Notes under the pieces: model-generated
The model's input: the letters and a program-made list of their open reading frames with translations, nothing else
What the model was told of the DNA's origin: nothing
Databases searched by the model: none
Part shown: piece by piece, positions 60,638 to 64,000 of the stretch
How positions within the stretch are numbered: the first letter of the stretch is position 1
Layout of the letters: the number at the start of each line of letters is the position of its first letter
Assembly (NCBI RefSeq): GCF_002949795.1
Contig: NZ_CP026692.1
Location: 3,704,545-3,768,544, forward strand
Direction of reading: 5' to 3'
DNA: 64,000 nt
DNA from: Nostoc sp. 'Lobaria pulmonaria (5183) cyanobiont'
GTDB lineage: Bacteria; Cyanobacteriota; Cyanobacteriia; Cyanobacteriales; Nostocaceae
Made by a program: the position numbers and the translations under genes

Positions 60638-63065
60638 AATCCTTTTCTTTTTCGCTCAAAAAGTTGAGGATTAAATCTTCGTCAAACTGCCTCGCTAGCT
60701 GCCGCAGTTGGTTAGCAAAGAGAGCGAATTTTGTGTCTGTTTCTTCTAGTTTATCTGCCCATTTGAGAATGTCATTGAAGTTACCTTTACTCGCTAAGTT
60801 CATCAGTTCCCGCAATACATCGGGGGAAGGAAGAGTCAAGTTATCTGATGAGCTATCAAGTGTTGTAGCCGAAGAATTGATTTTTTGTGACTCAGACTGC
60901 TGGTAAATCCATGCCAAACCTAAATGGCACTCTAATTGATGCAGTAATTCATCTGCCTGTATCGGTTTGCTCAAAAAGGTGTCACCTCCTGCTTGCAGAC
61001 TGCGATGTTGGTCGGCTTCAAAGACACTAGCAGAAGAGACGATAATCTTGACATCCTCGATATCTGGGGTATGACGCAGGTGTTTAATCAATTCAAACCC
61101 ATCCATTTCTGGCATGAGCAAATCTGTAATCACCAGGTCTGGTTTAAGGGCGATCGCTTTTTCTAAACCATCTTTACCATTGATGGCTTCAATCACATTG
61201 AAACCCAATGGTTGCAATAAGTTTGTAATTACTGTGCGATTCTCCCAGTGATCGTCCACCATCAAGATGGTGCGAGGGCTACCTGCAAAGCCAATAATTT
61301 GTCCCTTGGATGCAGCCATAGCAGACTGTACCCATTCGCTGGCTTGGGCGATCGCAATTTCAAACCAGAAAGTACTACCCTCACCAAGCTGACTTTTAAC
61401 CTGAATATCGCTACCCATCATCTGCACCAACTGCCGAGTAATTGCTAAACCCAGCCCTGTCCCTTCTATCTGATGCTTTTTCTCACCTACTTGTTCAAAT
61501 GGCAAAAAAATGTTGCTCAATTGGGTTGGAGTTATGCCAATTCCTGTATCTTTTACACTAAAGTGAATGCGATATTTCTCTGTCTGCCCATCAGCAGGAA
61601 GTTGATCGACTACCTCAACCTTGAAGCTAACCTTACCCTCATCAGTAAATTTAATCGCATTTCCCAGCAGATTCAAGAGAACCTGACGTAACCTTTTGAC
61701 ATCAACATGAACCCCTGTGGGTAAGTTGCTTGCGGGTTCATAGACAAATAAAATGCCTTTTTGTTCTGCCCGAATCTGACAAATTTCCCCAATTCCCTGT
61801 AAAAAAGACGGAAAATGAACGTCTTGAGGATGCAGTTCCAGTTTTCGTGCTTCAATTTTGGAAAGATCCAAAATATCATTAATTAAAGTCAGTAGATGAG
61901 AGCCACACTGTTCAATGATGTTTACATGATATTGCTCTGGCTCCGGCAAACCTTTAGAACGCAGCAAAATTTGAGCGCAACCCAAAATACCATTCAAGGG
62001 CGTTCGCAGTTCATGGCTCATGTTGGCTAAAAATTCGCTCTTAGCACGATTTGCGGTATCAGCTGCTGCTTTAGACTTTTTCAGTTGAGCTTGTTCAAAC
62101 GCTTGCACCTGCCATAAGACAGCGATCATCGTCACGGTCAATCCGCCCACAATTAGAGCGATCAGATCGAGAAATTGTAGCCGAGATTCAATATTTTGGC
62201 GCGGAATTACCAAAGCTACAGACCAATTAGCTTCTCGCAACGGCACATAAGCAACATACTTTTTGGTGCCGTCAATTTCCATCAACTGAATTCCCTGTTG
62301 TTTGTTTACCATCTGCTGCGCGATCGCATTTAAATTCCGATCTGGAATTTTCAGCAGGCTGGGTGCAGGTTTTTCTACCGTTGACATTAACGTTGAGTTG
62401 GGATGGACGATCGCTTCTCCTTGGGAATTGAGGGCGAATGCATAGCTGTTATTGCCGTAGCGCAGCGAGTTGACTACCTTAGCAATGCGATCAACTTTAA
62501 CATTGCCGTGGAAAACCCCAATCGGTGAATGATTGGTGGGAGAATTTGACCAGATTGGGGTGGCGATCGCAATTAAAGGAATGCCTGTGGAACGGCTGAT
62601 AAAGGGATCGGAAATATTACTTTTTCCGGCTAGTGCTTTTTGAAAGTAGTCTCGATCCTTAATATTCTTATTTGACCGACCAACCTTAGTATTAAAATAC
62701 GAACCATCCGGGGTAGCCATTAGGAAAAAGAAAAATTCATCGATCCGCTCAATTTCTGACTTTAAATAAGGTTCTGCCACAGACCAGTCTAAGGAGCGTA
62801 CAGCGGAAGTATGAGCAATGGTTTGCACCTCCACTTTCCGAACATGCAACCATTCTTCAATTTCATCAACCCCTTTCTGTACCTCTAAAAAAGCTTTTCC
62901 TCTCAAGTCTTCTAGCGTTATTTTCCGAGCAGCTTGATAGCTAAAATAAGCAGAAATACTTACAATAAGAGTAGTGCCGCCAAGAATAAATCGGAGCAGT
63001 AAATTGCGCGAGGAGTATATTTTGGGAGCGGATAGGCTGGAGTTGCCTTTTATCACAGGATTCAC
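60636..63065 (-). CDS. hybrid histidine kinase with Cache sensor and receiver domain
   Basis: An 809-residue membrane kinase. A first membrane helix near residues 25-45 and a second near 300-320 (LIALIVGGLTVTMIAVLW) bracket a periplasmic dCache-type sensor (FFFLMATPDGSYFNTKVGRS, then DPFISRSTGIPLIAIATPIW). The kinase core has the HisKA His in MSHELRTPLNGIL, N box NLLGNAIKFTD, G1 DTGIGI and G2 GTGLGLAITRQLVQMM. A C-terminal receiver has the Asp in PDLVITDLLMPEMDGFELI. The last 90 residues are helical and may be a diverged phosphotransfer region, although no HPt His is evident. It is upstream of the receiver-kinase gene and could feed phosphate to it. Cache domains usually bind small organic ligands. 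Confidence 0.92.
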   Translation of the reverse strand: MNPVIKGNSSLSAPKIYSSRNLLLRFILGGTTLIVSISAYFSYQAARKITLEDLRGKAFLEVQKGVDEIEEWLHVRKVEVQTIAHTSAVRSLDWSVAEPYLKSEIERIDEFFFFLMATPDGSYFNTKVGRSNKNIKDRDYFQKALAGKSNISDPFISRSTGIPLIAIATPIWSNSPTNHSPIGVFHGNVKVDRIAKVVNSLRYGNNSYAFALNSQGEAIVHPNSTLMSTVEKPAPSLLKIPDRNLNAIAQQMVNKQQGIQLMEIDGTKKYVAYVPLREANWSVALVIPRQNIESRLQFLDLIALIVGGLTVTMIAVLWQVQAFEQAQLKKSKAAADTANRAKSEFLANMSHELRTPLNGILGCAQILLRSKGLPEPEQYHVNIIEQCGSHLLTLINDILDLSKIEARKLELHPQDVHFPSFLQGIGEICQIRAEQKGILFVYEPASNLPTGVHVDVKRLRQVLLNLLGNAIKFTDEGKVSFKVEVVDQLPADGQTEKYRIHFSVKDTGIGITPTQLSNIFLPFEQVGEKKHQIEGTGLGLAITRQLVQMMGSDIQVKSQLGEGSTFWFEIAIAQASEWVQSAMAASKGQIIGFAGSPRTILMVDDHWENRTVITNLLQPLGFNVIEAINGKDGLEKAIALKPDLVITDLLMPEMDGFELIKHLRHTPDIEDVKIIVSSASVFEADQHRSLQAGGDTFLSKPIQADELLHQLECHLGLAWIYQQSESQKINSSATTLDSSSDNLTLPSPDVLRELMNLASKGNFNDILKWADKLEETDTKFALFANQLRQLARQFDEDLILNFLSEKEKD

Positions 63066-63130
63066 CCTCTAAACAATGGGTTTGGTAAGCAAAAAAAAGG
63101 GCTATATATATTTAGATTGCCCAAAAAATT

Positions 63131-63177
63131 ATTGATAATCACAGCTATGATTGTTATCTATAGCTGCGATTATCAAT
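63131..63177. repeat. 18-bp inverted repeat upstream of the hybrid kinase
   Basis: The arms ATTGATAATCACAGCTAT (63131-63148) and its inverted copy (63160-63177) agree at 17 of 18 positions, with an 11-base loop. It lies between the divergent kinase and lpxB-like genes and could be an operator or a small mobile-element relic. The rest of 63066-63360 holds no gene. Confidence 0.6.
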
Positions 63178-63360
63178 ACCCTAAATTTTGCTGACCATCA
63201 AGCCCACATAAAACAGGCAAAAGTGCGAGTTAAACTCCCTAAAAAACTAACTAATAGTAGCAACAAATTAAATGTGGAACAGATTATAAAATCTCACTAA
63301 CAAGCTACAGTATATACCTATAACATAGTAAAGAATTAGGTAATATTTGCCTTTTGACTA

Positions 63361-64000
63361 ATGACTCAAGTAGATATTCTGATCCTTTCAAATGGCCCGG
63401 GTGAAGTAACAACCTGGGTACGTCCAGTAGTAAAGGCGTTGCGGCAAGAATTAGGGGATGACCGTTCTTTAGTGAGGATTTCTGTAGTATTATCACCTTG
63501 CTCAAATGCCAGTGGTAAAGAAGCAGCGATCGCTCTTTCTTACCCAGAAGTAGATAGAGTTCAGGGAGCAGAACATTTTTGGCAATTTTTGCTTTGGGGT
63601 AAAACCTTTGATAATTGGGATTGGTGCGATCGCGGTGTAGTTGTTTTTCTGGGCGGTGATCAAATTTTTCCAGTGATTATAGGCAAAAAGCTCGGATATA
63701 GCACAGTAGTTTACGCCGAATGGGAAGCTAGATGGCATAACTGGATCGATCGCTTTGGAATCATGAAACCCGAAGTTGCAACCCATGTCCCCCAGAAATA
63801 TGGTCACAAATTCACCGTTGTTGGCGATTTGATGCTAGAAGCACAAGAACAAGTCAGCACTCCCTCCCACTCCCGTTCGGCACAAGTCACGGCAAGCCTA
63901 CTCCCTAACCCCGACTCCCCAATCATTGGTTTACTCCCTGGTTCAAAAGCAGCAAAATTAGCCCAAGGAGTACCATTATGTTTAGTTATTGCGGAATACG
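63361..64000 (+). CDS. lipid-A-disaccharide synthase-related protein (cut by window edge)
   Basis: The ATG at 63361 opens a frame that continues past the window end, giving 213 residues. The start, VDILILSNGPGEVTTWVRPV, and later segments (CSNASGKEAAIALSYPEVDR, GVVVFLGGDQIFPVIIGKKL, SPIIGLLPGSKAAKLAQGVP) match the cyanobacterial lipid-A-disaccharide-synthase-related family, LpxB-like GT-B proteins. True LpxB joins UDP-2,3-diacyl-glucosamine and lipid X. Members of this related group are conserved in cyanobacteria, and their exact substrate is not settled. Short antisense frames at its start are shadows. The C-terminal donor domain lies outside the window. Confidence 0.82.
   Translation, partial: MTQVDILILSNGPGEVTTWVRPVVKALRQELGDDRSLVRISVVLSPCSNASGKEAAIALSYPEVDRVQGAEHFWQFLLWGKTFDNWDWCDRGVVVFLGGDQIFPVIIGKKLGYSTVVYAEWEARWHNWIDRFGIMKPEVATHVPQKYGHKFTVVGDLMLEAQEQVSTPSHSRSAQVTASLLPNPDSPIIGLLPGSKAAKLAQGVPLCLVIAEY

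Noticed and set aside
63305..63807. Minus-strand frames at the window's right end
   Set aside because: They are antisense to the well-supported lpxB-like gene starting at 63361.

Overview
The window looks like chromosome of a filamentous, probably heterocyst-forming cyanobacterium of the Nostoc/Anabaena type. The octamer GCGATCGC (HIP1) is scattered throughout, ChlH and a canonical sufR-sufBCDS locus are present, and intergenic DNA is AT-rich and full of short interspersed repeats. The genus is inferred from gene content and repeats, not from a marker gene.

Layout. 1-2.5 kb: the start of an ABC-transporter solute-binding lipoprotein (cut by the window edge), a methyltransferase and a GT4 glycosyltransferase, with a MITE-like element between them. 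2.5-13.4 kb: mostly cell-envelope and general genes, namely LD-carboxypeptidase, PBP4-type DacB, a membrane-anchored unknown, an ATPase/PIN pair, Tat-exported PhoD with a candidate Pho box, an orphan ABC ATPase, a TPR protein, YbjQ and a small membrane protein. 13.7-20.2 kb: the Fe-S assembly locus, with SufR divergent from sufB-sufC-sufD-sufS and two palindromic SufR sites between them. 20.2-24.0 kb: an accessory patch with a TA-flanked MITE, two clusters of a roughly 60-bp repeat, an antitoxin whose ParE-type toxin has a nonsense mutation, and a TdeIII-like restriction-modification pair. 24.0-28.0 kb: chlH.

28.3-43.7 kb is a natural-product or glycoconjugate island. Its left edge is an IS4-type transposase remnant, itself split by a MITE. 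It holds two GT9 genes, a GT-A-like protein, a GT4, a methyltransferase, a two-protein NRPS (A-PCP, then docking-C-A-PCP-C), an Asp/Glu-racemase-like protein and a haem-oxygenase-like (HDO) protein. The second NRPS has a readable threonine code. The first lacks the Asp that binds an alpha-amino group, so the predicted core is a non-alpha-amino acyl group joined to Thr, with a terminal C domain that may release the chain onto an acceptor.

44.2-59.1 kb is a surface and signalling cluster typical of cyanobacteria: a pentapeptide-repeat protein, a vMAP/AAA protein, a haemagglutinin-type TpsA exoprotein, a TPR-CHAT protease, a DUF928 protein and an AAA-CHASE2 membrane protein. A cyanovirin-N homologue and a possible beta-trefoil protein sit inside it. 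59.2-63.1 kb holds two histidine-kinase/receiver proteins. The window ends inside a lipid-A-disaccharide-synthase-like gene. I saw no rRNA, tRNA, CRISPR array or prophage.
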